The position numbers and the translations under genes are program-made. Below the pieces are notes generated by a model. It was not told the DNA's origin. It searched no databases and saw only the letters and a list, made by a program, of their open reading frames with translations. From Chryseobacterium aahli (lineage in GTDB: Bacteria; Bacteroidota; Bacteroidia; Flavobacteriales; Weeksellaceae), in the NCBI RefSeq assembly GCF_022699665.1, contig NZ_JALDNB010000004.1, forward strand, positions 282,083 to 346,082: 64,000 nt of DNA. Reading direction: 5' to 3'. This document shows, piece by piece, positions 1 to 9,295 of this stretch. Position 1 is the stretch's first letter. Every line of letters begins with the position of its first letter.

Positions 1-351
1 ATTTAGATTAGGCTTTGCCAGATAAATATCTGATGTACTTATTTTTTTATTAAAAATCGCATCGTAAATTCCTAAACGGCTAATTTTCAAGGTATCAATC
101 GTTCCCTGAAAACCTATAATATTTACATTTTGTGGGTTCTTATTGTTGACGGTAATTCCTGTCGCAAAAATATTTCCGGTTCCCAAATCTACGTTCAAAG
201 ATTTGTACGAAACTTTATAGTCTGTATTTTTCTTGATATAATCAGGAAGCTGGGTTTTTAGCCAAATGTTGATTGCTAAGTTGGCAATCAGAATAAGCCC
301 GAATACAATTCCAAGACCTATTATTAGCTTCTTAACCCAGGGTTTTTTCAT
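1..351 (-). CDS. AsmA-like / DUF748-type protein, N-terminal part (truncated by window edge)
   Basis: Reading back from an ATG at 349-351, the minus strand stays open to the left edge, giving the first 117 codons. The protein starts MKKPWVKKLIIGLGIVFG and has one hydrophobic segment at about residues 8-32. The following text (VSYKSLNVDLGTGNIFATGI) has the beta-rich look of AsmA/DUF748 proteins, which are anchored in the inner membrane and face the periplasm. Family knowledge links these to envelope lipid transport and outer-membrane assembly; the role here is inference. The rest of the gene lies outside the window, so length and C-terminus are unknown. Confidence 0.6.
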   Translation of the reverse strand, partial: MKKPWVKKLIIGLGIVFGLILIANLAINIWLKTQLPDYIKKNTDYKVSYKSLNVDLGTGNIFATGITVNNKNPQNVNIIGFQGTIDTLKISRLGIYDAIFNKKISTSDIYLAKPNLN

Positions 352-367
352 AATTATTTTTTTATTT

Positions 368-1165
368 TTAATTCCTCACTTCCAACTCGATCACATATCC
401 TTCATGACCTCTTACATTCATAAAATTGCCACCTTCAAATGCTAAATACTGTCCTTTAATTCCAACAAGTCTTCCTGTAAACTCAGGTTTTTTGTCTAAA
501 GTAAAAGAAGTCACTTTTTCAGGCTTTGAAAAAGGATAATCAAACTTCCACATATCTTCGCCTTCAGAATAAAACTTTTGGAAATCCTCAGGGAAATATT
601 CTTTTATTTTCTGCTGAAAATCTGCCAAATCTACCTCATCTTCAAAATCATCCTGCAGCATTTTTCTCCAGTTGGTTTTGTCGGAAAGATGTTCTTTGAG
701 GGCAACTTCTATCATTCCGGCTTCATAACGGTTTTCGGTTCTGGCTATCGGTAGAGCAAATGTTGCACCCTGATCAATCCATCTCGTCGGAATTTGTGTA
801 TTTCTCGTCACACCCACTTTCACATCACCTGTATAAGCTAGATATACGGTATGCGGCTGCAATTGGATTTCTTTTTCTACATCAAGATCACGCTCACCAA
901 TTCCTAAATGTGCGGTAGAAAGCTCCGGACGAATAATGGTATCACTGGCATAAGGACTTTCAAAAAAGCAGCTTTTGCAGAAACCCATTCTGTAAATTGT
1001 TTTATCTAAACCACAATTTACACATTGATAACCTGTATGTTTTATGCTTAGTTCCTTACCCAACAATTCGTTCATATGGATGAGATCACCCGAAAGATTC
1101 AGATAATATTGAATAGGTTGATCATTGAAACTCGTCATTTTTAAAATTTGCCCTTGAAACTGCAT
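368..1165 (-). CDS. DUF2797 family protein
   Basis: This 265-residue protein has a four-cysteine zinc-ribbon-like motif (CVNCGLDKTIYRMGFCKSC, about residues 47-65). A later segment, VYLAYTGDVKVGVTRN followed by IPTRWIDQGA, resembles the core of GIY-YIG-like folds. The layout fits the DUF2797 family, whose function is not established. It lies just downstream, on the same strand, of the AsmA-like start region and is probably transcribed on its own: a near-consensus -7 box (TATATTTA on the minus strand, 1183-1190) sits about 20 bases before the ATG. No signal peptide is seen, so it should be cytoplasmic. Family assignment is from memory. Confidence 0.7.
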   Translation of the reverse strand: MQFQGQILKMTSFNDQPIQYYLNLSGDLIHMNELLGKELSIKHTGYQCVNCGLDKTIYRMGFCKSCFFESPYASDTIIRPELSTAHLGIGERDLDVEKEIQLQPHTVYLAYTGDVKVGVTRNTQIPTRWIDQGATFALPIARTENRYEAGMIEVALKEHLSDKTNWRKMLQDDFEDEVDLADFQQKIKEYFPEDFQKFYSEGEDMWKFDYPFSKPEKVTSFTLDKKPEFTGRLVGIKGQYLAFEGGNFMNVRGHEGYVIELEVRN

Positions 1166-1208
1166 ATTTGTTAACTTTTAAGTAAATATAAAATTTTAGA
1201 ATCAGTTA

Positions 1209-2264
1209 TTATTCTTTTTTGGTTTTTAATCGTTCCATTTCTAGCTTTAATTCAGAAATTTGCGCCTGCATTTCGTGTATTTTTGCGGTTTCTGGATTTT
1301 GCTGTTTTGGTGAATACTGCCAAATAAGATGGATGTCTTTTACAAGACTATCGTGTTCGTCTAATCTGTTTTTGCTGATTGCTACACTGTCGTTTAATAA
1401 TGTAATTTTTAAAAACTTCTCTCCCTTTTCCTCGAAAACTTCGTGACTGATAATAGCGAGTTCCGGATGGTTTTCTTTGATGGTTTTAATGTAACTTTCA
1501 GATCTTTCTTTAAGCTTTTCTTTTTCCCATTTTTTCTTTGTTAGTAGAATGCTTGGAATAAGAATTAAAGCAGAAATTAAGCTTATAAACAGAGACATTT
1601 TTTGGTTTTTAATCTTGTTTTTCTGAAGATAGTATTTTTGATAACCTAAAATAATACTGAGAATCCAAGTGCCTACTGCTATAAAAAAACAGTTGATTAA
1701 GTAAAAGTAAAATCCTCCCCAGAAATATTCCCAATTTCCATTGGCTATTCCGTATCCGGCGGTACAAAGTGGCGGAATGCATGCGGTAGAAACTGCAACT
1801 CCCGCAATTACTTTGATCGCTTCTTTTCTTACAATACCCAAAAACCATGCAAAACCTCCTAATAATGCTAAAAAACAGTCAAAAATAGTAGCTGTTTTAA
1901 AGCTTTCGAGTTGTGCGGTTTCTGAATGAAAAGGTGTGATGAAAAAATACAATGCAGACGAGCAAAGTGCCACGACAATCATTAGTGCCCAATTGATAAT
2001 GCCTAAACGCATCAAATGTCTGTTACCAATCGAAAAGCCGAATGCCGCGCCCACGATGGGACCCATTAAAGGTGATATCAACATCGCACCAATTACCGCT
2101 GCCGGACTGTTGATATTTAGACCTATACAGGCAATACCCATCGAGATGACCAAAAGCCAAAGATTGTGACCTCGAAAGAAAATGCCTTCCTCAATCTCAT
2201 TAAAGGTAAAATCTTCTTCTTCCTCTTTCGGTAAAGCAAAAAGTTTTTGAAAATTAATCATCAA
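1209..2264 (-). CDS. DUF389 domain membrane protein
   Basis: A 351-residue integral membrane protein with about six hydrophobic segments in residues 35-205, including the glycine/proline-rich stretch AAVIGAMLISPLMGPIVGAA and a second motif VAVSTACIPPLCTAGYG. These are hallmarks of the DUF389 family, whose function is unsettled. The C-terminal 140 residues are soluble and end in a coiled coil (MQAQISELKLEMERLKTKKE). The start is a double ATG (MMINFQ). A TACTTTTG -7 box on the minus strand (2279-2286) lies just upstream and is back to back with the promoter of the epimerase gene. Monocistronic. Confidence 0.8.
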   Translation of the reverse strand: MMINFQKLFALPKEEEEDFTFNEIEEGIFFRGHNLWLLVISMGIACIGLNINSPAAVIGAMLISPLMGPIVGAAFGFSIGNRHLMRLGIINWALMIVVALCSSALYFFITPFHSETAQLESFKTATIFDCFLALLGGFAWFLGIVRKEAIKVIAGVAVSTACIPPLCTAGYGIANGNWEYFWGGFYFYLINCFFIAVGTWILSIILGYQKYYLQKNKIKNQKMSLFISLISALILIPSILLTKKKWEKEKLKERSESYIKTIKENHPELAIISHEVFEEKGEKFLKITLLNDSVAISKNRLDEHDSLVKDIHLIWQYSPKQQNPETAKIHEMQAQISELKLEMERLKTKKE

Positions 2265-2278
2265 TTCAGTTTAAAAAA

Positions 2279-2286
2279 CAAAAGTA
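2279..2286 (-). promoter_or_regulatory. -7 box for the DUF389 gene
   Basis: TACTTTTG on the minus strand matches the flavobacterial -7 consensus TAnnTTTG and lies 15 bases upstream of the ATG. It faces away from the box at 2313-2320, so this is a compact divergent promoter region. Confidence 0.5.
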
Positions 2287-2312
2287 AGAAAAGAGCATTC
2301 AACTATTATTAA

Positions 2313-2320
2313 TAAATTTG
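2313..2320 (+). promoter_or_regulatory. -7 box for the epimerase gene
   Basis: TAAATTTG matches TAnnTTTG and lies 18 bases before the ATG at 2339. It overlaps an upstream in-frame TTG at 2318, which argues against that TTG being the real start codon. Confidence 0.55.
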
Positions 2321-2338
2321 TCTTCTAAAAAAATACAC

Positions 2339-3361
2339 ATGACGTATCTCGTTACGGGAGGAAGCGGATTTATTGGTTCTCACTTGATAGAAGAATTATT
2401 GAAACACGGACATTCTGTCATAAACATTGACAATTTTGATGATTTCTATGATTATAAGGTGAAAATTAAAAATACTTTAGATTCTATTGAAAAAAATATT
2501 GATTTTGAATTTTCTGATAAAGAAAGCGATATCCAAAATTTGATTTCTACATCAAAATCAGAACGTTACACTTTATATTATCAGGATATCAGGGACAAAA
2601 AAGGTTTGGAAAAAATATTTAAAAATCATCAGTTTGATTTAATTATTCATCTAGCTGCACTTGCCGGAGTTCGACCATCTATCGAAAGACCTTTAGAATA
2701 TGAGGAAGTCAATGTTCGAGGAACAATGAATCTTTGGGAACTGTGCAATCAGTTTGGAAATAAAAAATTCGTTTGCGCTTCTTCCTCAAGTGTTTACGGA
2801 AACAATGAGAAAACTCCTTTTTCAGAAACCGATAATGTAGACCAGCCTATTTCCCCTTACGCTGCAACCAAAAAATGTGGTGAAATCTTAGGTCATGTTT
2901 ATCACAGCTTGTATTATATCGATATGATTCAGCTAAGGTTTTTTACCGTTTATGGACCGAGACAAAGACCTGATCTAGCGATACATAAATTCACAAAACT
3001 GATTTCAGAAGATAAAGAAATCCCTTTCTACGGCGACGGAAACACCGCTAGAGATTACACATACATCGACGATATCATTGATGGAATTGTGAAATCAATT
3101 GATTATTTAGAAAAGAATTCTAAAGTGTACGAAATTATTAATCTGGGGGAAAGCGAAGTCATCAAGTTGTCTGAAATGTTGTCTGCTATCGAGCAAAATC
3201 TTGACAAAATTGCCATAAAAAAAATACTGCCAATGCAGCAGGGCGATGTGCAGAAAACCAATGCTGACATTACAAAAGCTAGAAATCTGCTTGGTTACGC
3301 CCCTACAACAAACTTCCAAAATGGCACAAAAAAATTTGTGGAATGGTTTTTGAGAAAATGA
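2339..3361 (+). CDS. NAD-dependent epimerase, UDP-glucuronate 4-epimerase-like
   Basis: An extended short-chain dehydrogenase of 340 residues. The Rossmann motif TGGSGFIGSHL is at the N-terminus, followed by HLAALAGVRPS, the catalytic YAATK (Tyr-x-x-x-Lys) and FFTVYGPRQRPD, which together are typical of UDP-glucuronate/UDP-glucose 4-epimerases. It would interconvert nucleotide sugars for capsule or exopolysaccharide. The ATG at 2339 is chosen over the in-frame TTG at 2318 because the latter lies inside the -7 box and the Rossmann motif starts right after the ATG. No sugar-biosynthesis neighbours are visible, so the exact substrate is inferred only from sequence style. Confidence 0.85.
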   Translation: MTYLVTGGSGFIGSHLIEELLKHGHSVINIDNFDDFYDYKVKIKNTLDSIEKNIDFEFSDKESDIQNLISTSKSERYTLYYQDIRDKKGLEKIFKNHQFDLIIHLAALAGVRPSIERPLEYEEVNVRGTMNLWELCNQFGNKKFVCASSSSVYGNNEKTPFSETDNVDQPISPYAATKKCGEILGHVYHSLYYIDMIQLRFFTVYGPRQRPDLAIHKFTKLISEDKEIPFYGDGNTARDYTYIDDIIDGIVKSIDYLEKNSKVYEIINLGESEVIKLSEMLSAIEQNLDKIAIKKILPMQQGDVQKTNADITKARNLLGYAPTTNFQNGTKKFVEWFLRK

Positions 3362-3475
3362 CATCAACCTACCGCAATCACGCTCACAAAAGCATTTGCA
3401 GTAAACATAGACAAAATTTAATAAAAGAATTGAAAATCAAATCATAAAAAAAGTTTATAATATAACCTATTTTTA

Positions 3476-3483
3476 TACTTTTG
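3476..3483 (+). promoter_or_regulatory. -7 box for the DUF2795 gene
   Basis: TACTTTTG fits TAnnTTTG and ends 15 bases before the ATG at 3499. The alternative in-frame TTG at 3481 is part of the box. Confidence 0.5.
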
Positions 3484-3498
3484 CAAAAAATAAAAATT

Positions 3499-3720
3499 AT
3501 GTACTGGACATTAGAATTAGCTTCATACCTAAGCGACGCACCTTGGCCGATGACAAAGGCAGAACTTATCGACTACGCAATCAGAACTGGTGCACCAATG
3601 GAAGTTGTAGAAAACCTTCAGGCTATTGAAGACGAAGGAGAGGTTTACGACGCTATTGATGAAATATGGGCCGACTATCCTACGGACGAAGATTATCTTT
3701 GGAACGAGGACGAATATTAA
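3499..3720 (+). CDS. DUF2795 domain protein
   Basis: A small acidic protein of 73 residues that starts MYWTLELASYLSDAPWPMTK. It carries the YLSDAPWPMTKAELIDYA pattern of DUF2795, then a helix pair (PMEVVENLQAIEDEGEVYDAIDEIW), and ends in a strongly acidic tail. Function is unknown; the protein is expected to be soluble and is conserved in flavobacteria. The ATG at 3499 is preferred because the upstream TTG lies in the promoter. It precedes secA by about 110 bases of repeat-containing spacer, so co-transcription is possible but not shown. Confidence 0.75.
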   Translation: MYWTLELASYLSDAPWPMTKAELIDYAIRTGAPMEVVENLQAIEDEGEVYDAIDEIWADYPTDEDYLWNEDEY

Positions 3721-3741
3721 TAAAAGCATTAGGCTTTAGGC

Positions 3742-3805
3742 AATACGCTTAAAGCTTTTTCAGTAATAACATACACCATCGAGTGTAATTTAATACGCTT
3801 AAAGC
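3742..3805 (+). repeat. Direct repeat AATACGCTTAAAGC (two copies) upstream of secA
   Basis: The 14-mer AATACGCTTAAAGC occurs at 3742-3755 and again at 3792-3805, exactly 50 bases apart, in the 113-base spacer between the DUF2795 gene and secA. It may be a remnant of a dispersed repeat or a regulatory site in the secA leader; nothing in the sequence decides between these. Confidence 0.6.
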
Positions 3806-3833
3806 CTGAGGTTTTGAGCTTAAAACAAATTCT

Positions 3834-6800
3834 ATGAGTTTTTTAAATAAAGTTCTTAAAGGGTTTTTGGGAGACAAAAAAGCGCAGGACCTAAAAGAAG
3901 TAAAAAAAGTTGTAACAAAAATAAAATCTGTTGAACCAGCCATCGGAGAATTATCTGATGACGGTTTGAGAGAAAAGACCGCTGAATTTAAATCTAAAAT
4001 TAAAGAAGCGACTAATACAATTACAACTCAGATAGAAGAAATCAAAGAGCAAATCAAAAACTCAAAAAATGTTGATGAAAAAGAGGCTCTTTTCTCTAAA
4101 ATAGAAGCTTTGAAAAAAGATTCTTACGAGATTGAAGAAAAAGTTCTTTTACAGGTTCTACCGGAAGCTTTTGCGTTGATCAAAGAAACATCTAGAAGAT
4201 GGGCTCAAAACGGAGAAATTCGTGTGACGGCTACAGATTGGGATAAAGAACTTGCTGCAACTAAAGATTTCGTTGAAATCCAAGGAAATGAAGCAGTTTG
4301 GAAAAACTCATGGAATGCAGCCGGAACTCCTATTTTGTGGGATATGGTGCATTACGATACTCAGTTTATCGGTGGTGTGATTCTTCACAGTGGTAAAATT
4401 GCTGAGATGGCAACGGGTGAAGGTAAGACTTTGGTGGGAACACTTCCAATTTACCTAAATGCACTTCCTGAAAGAGGTGTACACGTTGTAACCGTGAATG
4501 ATTATTTAGCAAAGCGTGACTCCGCTTGGATGGGACCTTTGTACCAATTCCACGGAATGTCTATCGACTGTATCGATAATCACCAACCGAACTCAGACGG
4601 AAGAAGAAAAGCATACAACTCAGATATTACTTACGGAACGAATAACGAATTCGGTTTCGATTATCTGAGAGATAACATGGTGGCTTCACCTTCAGAATTG
4701 GTACAGAGAGAATTGAACTTTGCAATTGTGGATGAGGTTGACTCAGTTTTGGTGGATGATGCAAGAACACCTTTGATTATTTCTGGTCCCGTTCCACAGG
4801 GAGACAGACAAGAATTTGATGTTCTTAAACCTTCTATCGACAGAATTGTTGAAGTTCAGAAAAAAACCGTTTCTGCAATTTTCAATGAAGCAAAAAAATT
4901 AATCGCTGCTGGTAAGACTAAAGAAGGAGGATTCAAATTACTTCAGGCTTACAGAGGTTTACCAAAAAACAGACAGTTAATTAAGTTTTTATCAGAAAGC
5001 GGAAACCGTGCATTGCTTCAAAAAACTGAAGCTCAATACATGGCTGACAACAACCGTGATATGCCGATTGTAGATCAGGATCTTTACTTCGTAATTGAAG
5101 AAAAAAACAATCAGGTTGATTTGACGGATAAAGGTGTTGAATATATGTCTCAAGGAAATGAAGACAATAACTTCTTCGTTCTTCCGGACATTGGAACTGA
5201 GATTGCTGAAGTAGAAGCTAAAAATTTATCTAAAGAAGAGGAATTCGAAGCTAAAGAAAAACTATTCTCTGATTTTGCCGAAAAATCTGAGCGTGTTCAC
5301 ACGATGAGCCAATTGTTGAAAGCCTACACATTATTTGAAAAAGATGATGAATATGTAGTGATCGATGGTGAAGTAAAAATCGTTGATGAGCAGACAGGTC
5401 GTATCATGGAAGGAAGACGTTATTCTGACGGTCTTCACCAAGCGATTGAAGCTAAAGAAAGTGTAAAAATCGAAGCAGCTACTCAGACATTTGCAACGGT
5501 GACTCTTCAGAACTACTTCCGTATGTACAACAAACTTGCGGGGATGACGGGTACGGCAGAAACTGAGGCTGGAGAACTTTGGCAGATTTATAAATTAGAT
5601 GTGGTAGTTATTCCTACCAACCGTCCGATTCAAAGAAATGATAAACAAGATTTGGTTTTCAAAACCAACAGAGAAAAATACAATGCAGTAATTGAAGAAA
5701 TCGAGAACTTAACATCAGCCGGAAGACCAGTATTGGTTGGGACGACTTCAGTTGAGATTTCTCAGTTGCTTTCAAAAGCACTTCAGTTAAGAAAAATTCA
5801 GCACCAGGTGTTGAATGCGAAACTTCACAAGAAAGAAGCAGAAATCGTTGCCGGAGCGGGTCAGCCAGGAGTTGTAACCATTGCAACCAACATGGCAGGT
5901 CGTGGTACCGATATTAAGCTTTCAAAAGAAGTAAAAGAATCGGGTGGTTTAGCGATCATCGGAACAGAAAGACACGATTCTAGACGTGTTGACAGACAGC
6001 TGAGAGGTAGAGCAGGACGTCAGGGAGATCCTGGTAGTTCGCAATTCTATGTTTCTTTGGAAGACAACTTAATGCGTTTATTCGGTTCTGAAAGAATTGC
6101 TAAAATGATGGACAGAATGGGTCATAAAGATGGTGAAGTGATTCAGCATTCTATGATTTCTAAGTCTATCGAGAGAGCTCAGAAAAAAGTAGAAGAAAAC
6201 AACTTCGGAACAAGAAAGAGACTTCTTGAGTACGATGATGTGATGAATAAGCAGCGTGACGTAATCTACAAGAGAAGAAAGAACGCTTTGTTCGGTGATC
6301 ACTTGAAGTACGATATCACCAACATGATTTTTGATGTTTCAAATTCTATTGTGGCTAAAGGTAAAGCTACCGGAAACTTTAAAGATTTTGAATTTGAAGT
6401 GATTAAAAACTTCACCATGGAATCTCCGGTTTCTGAAAATGATTTTAAATCTAAACAAATTCCTGAACTGACAGATCTTCTTTTCAAAGCAGCTCAGGCT
6501 GACTATGACATGAAGCTGAATCTTCTGAAAGAAAAATCATTCCCGATTATTGAGAATGTGTATCAGAATCAAGGTTCAATGTTTAAAATGATTCAGGTTC
6601 CATTTACAGATGGAGTGAAAACTTTAACGATTGTTACAGATTTAAAAGAAGCTCATGATTCGAACTGTGACAGTTTAATTAATGATTTTGAAAAGAATAT
6701 CACTTTATCAATCATCGATGAAAACTGGAAACTTCACCTTCGAGAAATGGATGATTTGAGAAAATCTTCTCAAGGAGCTGTGTACGAACAAAAAGATCCA

Positions 6801-6905
6801 TTGGTCATCTACAAGCAGGAATCTTTCCATTTGTTCAGCGAAATGGTTGACAAAATGAACAAAGAAATAATTTCATTCTTATACAGAGGAGAAATTCCCG
6901 CGTAA
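3834..6905 (+). CDS. secA: Preprotein translocase ATPase SecA
   Basis: The motor of the general secretion pathway: it drives unfolded preproteins through SecYEG at the inner membrane. At 1023 residues it is longer than the roughly 900 of E. coli SecA, with extra sequence in the preprotein-binding region, as is usual in Bacteroidota. Visible motifs are Walker A ATGEGKT (about residue 193), [20 protein letters not shown] (about 298), the helicase motifs [15 protein letters not shown] (about 683) and [20 protein letters not shown] (about 721). The chain ends FLYRGEIPA, so the C-terminal cysteine zinc finger of proteobacterial SecA is absent. A strong terminator follows. Confidence 0.98.
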   Translation: MSFLNKVLKGFLGDKKAQDLKEVKKVVTKIKSVEPAIGELSDDGLREKTAEFKSKIKEATNTITTQIEEIKEQIKNSKNVDEKEALFSKIEALKKDSYEIEEKVLLQVLPEAFALIKETSRRWAQNGEIRVTATDWDKELAATKDFVEIQGNEAVWKNSWNAAGTPILWDMVHYDTQFIGGVILHSGKIAEMATGEGKTLVGTLPIYLNALPERGVHVVTVNDYLAKRDSAWMGPLYQFHGMSIDCIDNHQPNSDGRRKAYNSDITYGTNNEFGFDYLRDNMVASPSELVQRELNFAIVDEVDSVLVDDARTPLIISGPVPQGDRQEFDVLKPSIDRIVEVQKKTVSAIFNEAKKLIAAGKTKEGGFKLLQAYRGLPKNRQLIKFLSESGNRALLQKTEAQYMADNNRDMPIVDQDLYFVIEEKNNQVDLTDKGVEYMSQGNEDNNFFVLPDIGTEIAEVEAKNLSKEEEFEAKEKLFSDFAEKSERVHTMSQLLKAYTLFEKDDEYVVIDGEVKIVDEQTGRIMEGRRYSDGLHQAIEAKESVKIEAATQTFATVTLQNYFRMYNKLAGMTGTAETEAGELWQIYKLDVVVIPTNRPIQRNDKQDLVFKTNREKYNAVIEEIENLTSAGRPVLVGTTSVEISQLLSKALQLRKIQHQVLNAKLHKKEAEIVAGAGQPGVVTIATNMAGRGTDIKLSKEVKESGGLAIIGTERHDSRRVDRQLRGRAGRQGDPGSSQFYVSLEDNLMRLFGSERIAKMMDRMGHKDGEVIQHSMISKSIERAQKKVEENNFGTRKRLLEYDDVMNKQRDVIYKRRKNALFGDHLKYDITNMIFDVSNSIVAKGKATGNFKDFEFEVIKNFTMESPVSENDFKSKQIPELTDLLFKAAQADYDMKLNLLKEKSFPIIENVYQNQGSMFKMIQVPFTDGVKTLTIVTDLKEAHDSNCDSLINDFEKNITLSIIDENWKLHLREMDDLRKSSQGAVYEQKDPLVIYKQESFHLFSEMVDKMNKEIISFLYRGEIPA

Positions 6906-6929
6906 GAGACAATTACAGATATGATAAAA

Positions 6930-6957
6930 AACCGCTTCAATTGAAGCGGTTTTTTTT
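6930..6957 (+). terminator. Intrinsic terminator after secA
   Basis: Perfect hairpin AACCGCTTCA/TGAAGCGGTT closed by AT, followed by eight T. It separates secA from the iron-uptake block. Confidence 0.85.
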
Positions 6958-7035
6958 GTTATTTAGTGAATAGCACATCTAAAGAAACATGACAAATGTC
7001 AATTTTTACAATTTATTTAGAATAATTAAAAACAA

Positions 7036-7043
7036 TATATTTG
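7036..7043 (+). promoter_or_regulatory. -7 box for the first TonB-dependent receptor
   Basis: TATATTTG, an exact TAnnTTTG match, lies 17 bases upstream of the ATG at 7061. Its position favours that ATG over the in-frame start at 6989. Confidence 0.6.
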
Positions 7044-7060
7044 CCAAAAATAATTCTTTC

Positions 7061-9259
7061 ATGAAAAAGCTACTGGTTTGCGCATCATTGTTGGGTTCAA
7101 TGATAACGTTTGCACAAGAAAAAGACACAATCAAGTCTAATGATATTGAAGAAGTTGTAGTAAACGGAAAATACTACAAAAAATATGTGGAAAAAGAGGG
7201 GTCATCTTCTCTTAGATTAGATGAGGAGCTTATCAAAATCCCTCAAAACATCTCAATCATTACCAATAGAGCTTTGGAAGATCAGCAAGTTACAACTTTG
7301 AGTGATGGTGTTCTTAGAAACGTTGCCGGAGCTCAGAGATTAGAACACTGGGGAGATATGTATACGAGAGTAAACATGAGAGGATCCAGAGCCGCAGCAT
7401 TTATGAATGGAGTGAACGTAACTTCAAACTGGGGACCTTTAAGCGAAGACATGTCTTTCGTTGATCATATCGAATTTATTAAAGGGCCATCAGGGTTTTT
7501 AATGTCAAACGGAGAGCCAAGTGGTATCTACAATATTGTGACTAAAAAACCAACAGGAAATGCTTTAAACGGAAGTGCTAGGGTGACCCTTGGAAGCTTC
7601 AATATGTACAGAGGCGAAACAGATATCGATACAAAGATTACTGATAAAGTAGCTTTCAGATTAAATTTAATGGCTCAGAACAAAAACAGTTTCAGGGACT
7701 ACGAGTTTAATGACAGATACATCATCAACCCATCAATTAAAGTAAACCTTTCTGACAAAACTACTTTAACTGCAGAATACATTTATCAGAAAGCAAAAAT
7801 GTCTGAAGTAGGTTCTGCATACGTTTTCAGCTTTGACGGGTACGCTACAAGACCTGTAGAATATACTTCCACAGATTCTGGACTTGCGCCAACTAAAGTT
7901 GACAATAATACGGTAAACGTAAATCTACAACATAAATTTAACGAAAACTGGAAGCTAACTTCTCAATTAACTTACGTTAATGAATATACAATGGGAAGTA
8001 ACCTTTGGCCAAGCAGTTTCGAGGGTAATTATATGATCCGTCGTCTAGGATATTGGGAAGGTGATAATACCATGAAGTTCGGACAAGTTTTCTTAAATGG
8101 ATATGCGAAAACTGGCGTTGTTTCTCACAAAATTTTAGCAGGGCTTGATTTAGGAAGCAAAAAATACATGGCAGACTGGTCTCAAGGATATAACCTTGAT
8201 AAGTACAATGAAACAGATGATTATACTTTGCCCGCAGATCATAAATATTGGTATAATTTAAATACAAATAACTACGACATAAACGGAGCAGGAACTTACT
8301 ACGGTCCAAATAATACCACAGCATACCTTCCTTTTGATGGCACTACAAAACCTCTTTCTGTAAGAGCTGGCGCAGGAAGTACTTTGGAGCAGAATTATAC
8401 TGGTCTATATTTACAAGACGAATTAGGATTTTTAGATGATAAATTGAGAGTAACACTTGCTGCTCGTTACACAACCGTTAAAGAAAACAGCTATGGAACA
8501 AAATCTGAAGCTGACAAAATTACTCCACGTGTTGGTATTAGCTATTCTATCGATGAATCGATGTCTGTTTACGGTTTATATGATCAGGCATTCGTTCCTC
8601 AGGCAGCAATTTTCAGAGACGGAAGTACAGTAAAACCAATTACCGGAAACAACATGGAAATTGGTCTGAAAAAAGATTGGTTCGGAGGAAAATGGAATAC
8701 AACATTGTCTGCCTACAACATTATAAAAAATAACGCTACAATAGGCGATCCTACAAACAGTCCAATCGAACAATTCTCAATTCTACTTGGAAAAACAAGA
8801 GTACAAGGTGTAGAATTTGATCTTAAAGGGGAAATCACAAAAGGATTCAACGCAATCTTCAACTACGCGTTTACAGAAAACAAAATAACAGAATCGAATG
8901 ATCCTGTTGGTAATCCTGAAGGGAAAAGAGTTCCCGGATACGCAAAACATACAGCGAATGGATGGCTAAATTACACATTTACAGATAGTGTTTTAGAAGG
9001 ATTCGGATTAAGCTTCGGTGGAACTTATCTTGCTGATAGAAGCAGCTGGGATTGGGGAGGAACTAACACTCAGCAAATGAATGATTATGTAAAATTTGAT
9101 GCTGGTGCATCTTGGGAAAACACAAAATTCAGAGTTGGTTTGAATATATTTAATGTATTCAACAGATACCTGTATTCAGGATCTCCTTACGGTAACTATT
9201 ATTATTACCAAGCTGAAGCTCCAAGAAACTTCAGATTATCAATAGGATATAAATTTTAA
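7061..9259 (+). CDS. TonB-dependent siderophore receptor (FhuE/FhuA-like)
   Basis: An outer-membrane receptor of 732 residues. A Sec signal peptide (MKKLLVCASLLGSMITFAQ) is followed by a TonB-box-like segment (DIEEVVVNG), then the plug domain with IPQNISIITNRALEDQQ and FIKGPSGFLMSNGEPSGIYN, which is the style of ferric-siderophore receptors of the TIGR01783 type. The rest is a beta barrel that ends in the canonical aromatic C-terminus (LSIGYKF). It imports a ferri-siderophore using energy from TonB-ExbBD. The start follows from the signal peptide and the TATATTTG box. It heads the first receptor/PepSY pair; the ligand is unknown. Confidence 0.92.
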   Translation: MKKLLVCASLLGSMITFAQEKDTIKSNDIEEVVVNGKYYKKYVEKEGSSSLRLDEELIKIPQNISIITNRALEDQQVTTLSDGVLRNVAGAQRLEHWGDMYTRVNMRGSRAAAFMNGVNVTSNWGPLSEDMSFVDHIEFIKGPSGFLMSNGEPSGIYNIVTKKPTGNALNGSARVTLGSFNMYRGETDIDTKITDKVAFRLNLMAQNKNSFRDYEFNDRYIINPSIKVNLSDKTTLTAEYIYQKAKMSEVGSAYVFSFDGYATRPVEYTSTDSGLAPTKVDNNTVNVNLQHKFNENWKLTSQLTYVNEYTMGSNLWPSSFEGNYMIRRLGYWEGDNTMKFGQVFLNGYAKTGVVSHKILAGLDLGSKKYMADWSQGYNLDKYNETDDYTLPADHKYWYNLNTNNYDINGAGTYYGPNNTTAYLPFDGTTKPLSVRAGAGSTLEQNYTGLYLQDELGFLDDKLRVTLAARYTTVKENSYGTKSEADKITPRVGISYSIDESMSVYGLYDQAFVPQAAIFRDGSTVKPITGNNMEIGLKKDWFGGKWNTTLSAYNIIKNNATIGDPTNSPIEQFSILLGKTRVQGVEFDLKGEITKGFNAIFNYAFTENKITESNDPVGNPEGKRVPGYAKHTANGWLNYTFTDSVLEGFGLSFGGTYLADRSSWDWGGTNTQQMNDYVKFDAGASWENTKFRVGLNIFNVFNRYLYSGSPYGNYYYYQAEAPRNFRLSIGYKF

Positions 9260-9265
9260 ATAATT

Positions 9266-9293
9266 AAAAGCTAGCCAATGGCTAGCTTTTTTT
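9266..9293 (+). terminator. Hairpin terminator/attenuator between receptor and PepSY gene
   Basis: Perfect 11-bp stem AAAAGCTAGCC/GGCTAGCTTTT with a 3-base loop and further T. It ends only 2 bases before the next ATG (9296), so part of the transcripts may stop here and the hairpin would cover the ribosome-binding region of the PepSY gene. Confidence 0.7.
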
Positions 9294-9295
9294 AT

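Noticed and set aside
7977..8324. 115-codon open frame on the minus strand within the first TonB-dependent receptor gene
   Set aside because: It lies wholly inside a well-supported receptor gene, has no promoter or ribosome-binding site, and its text has no domain character.
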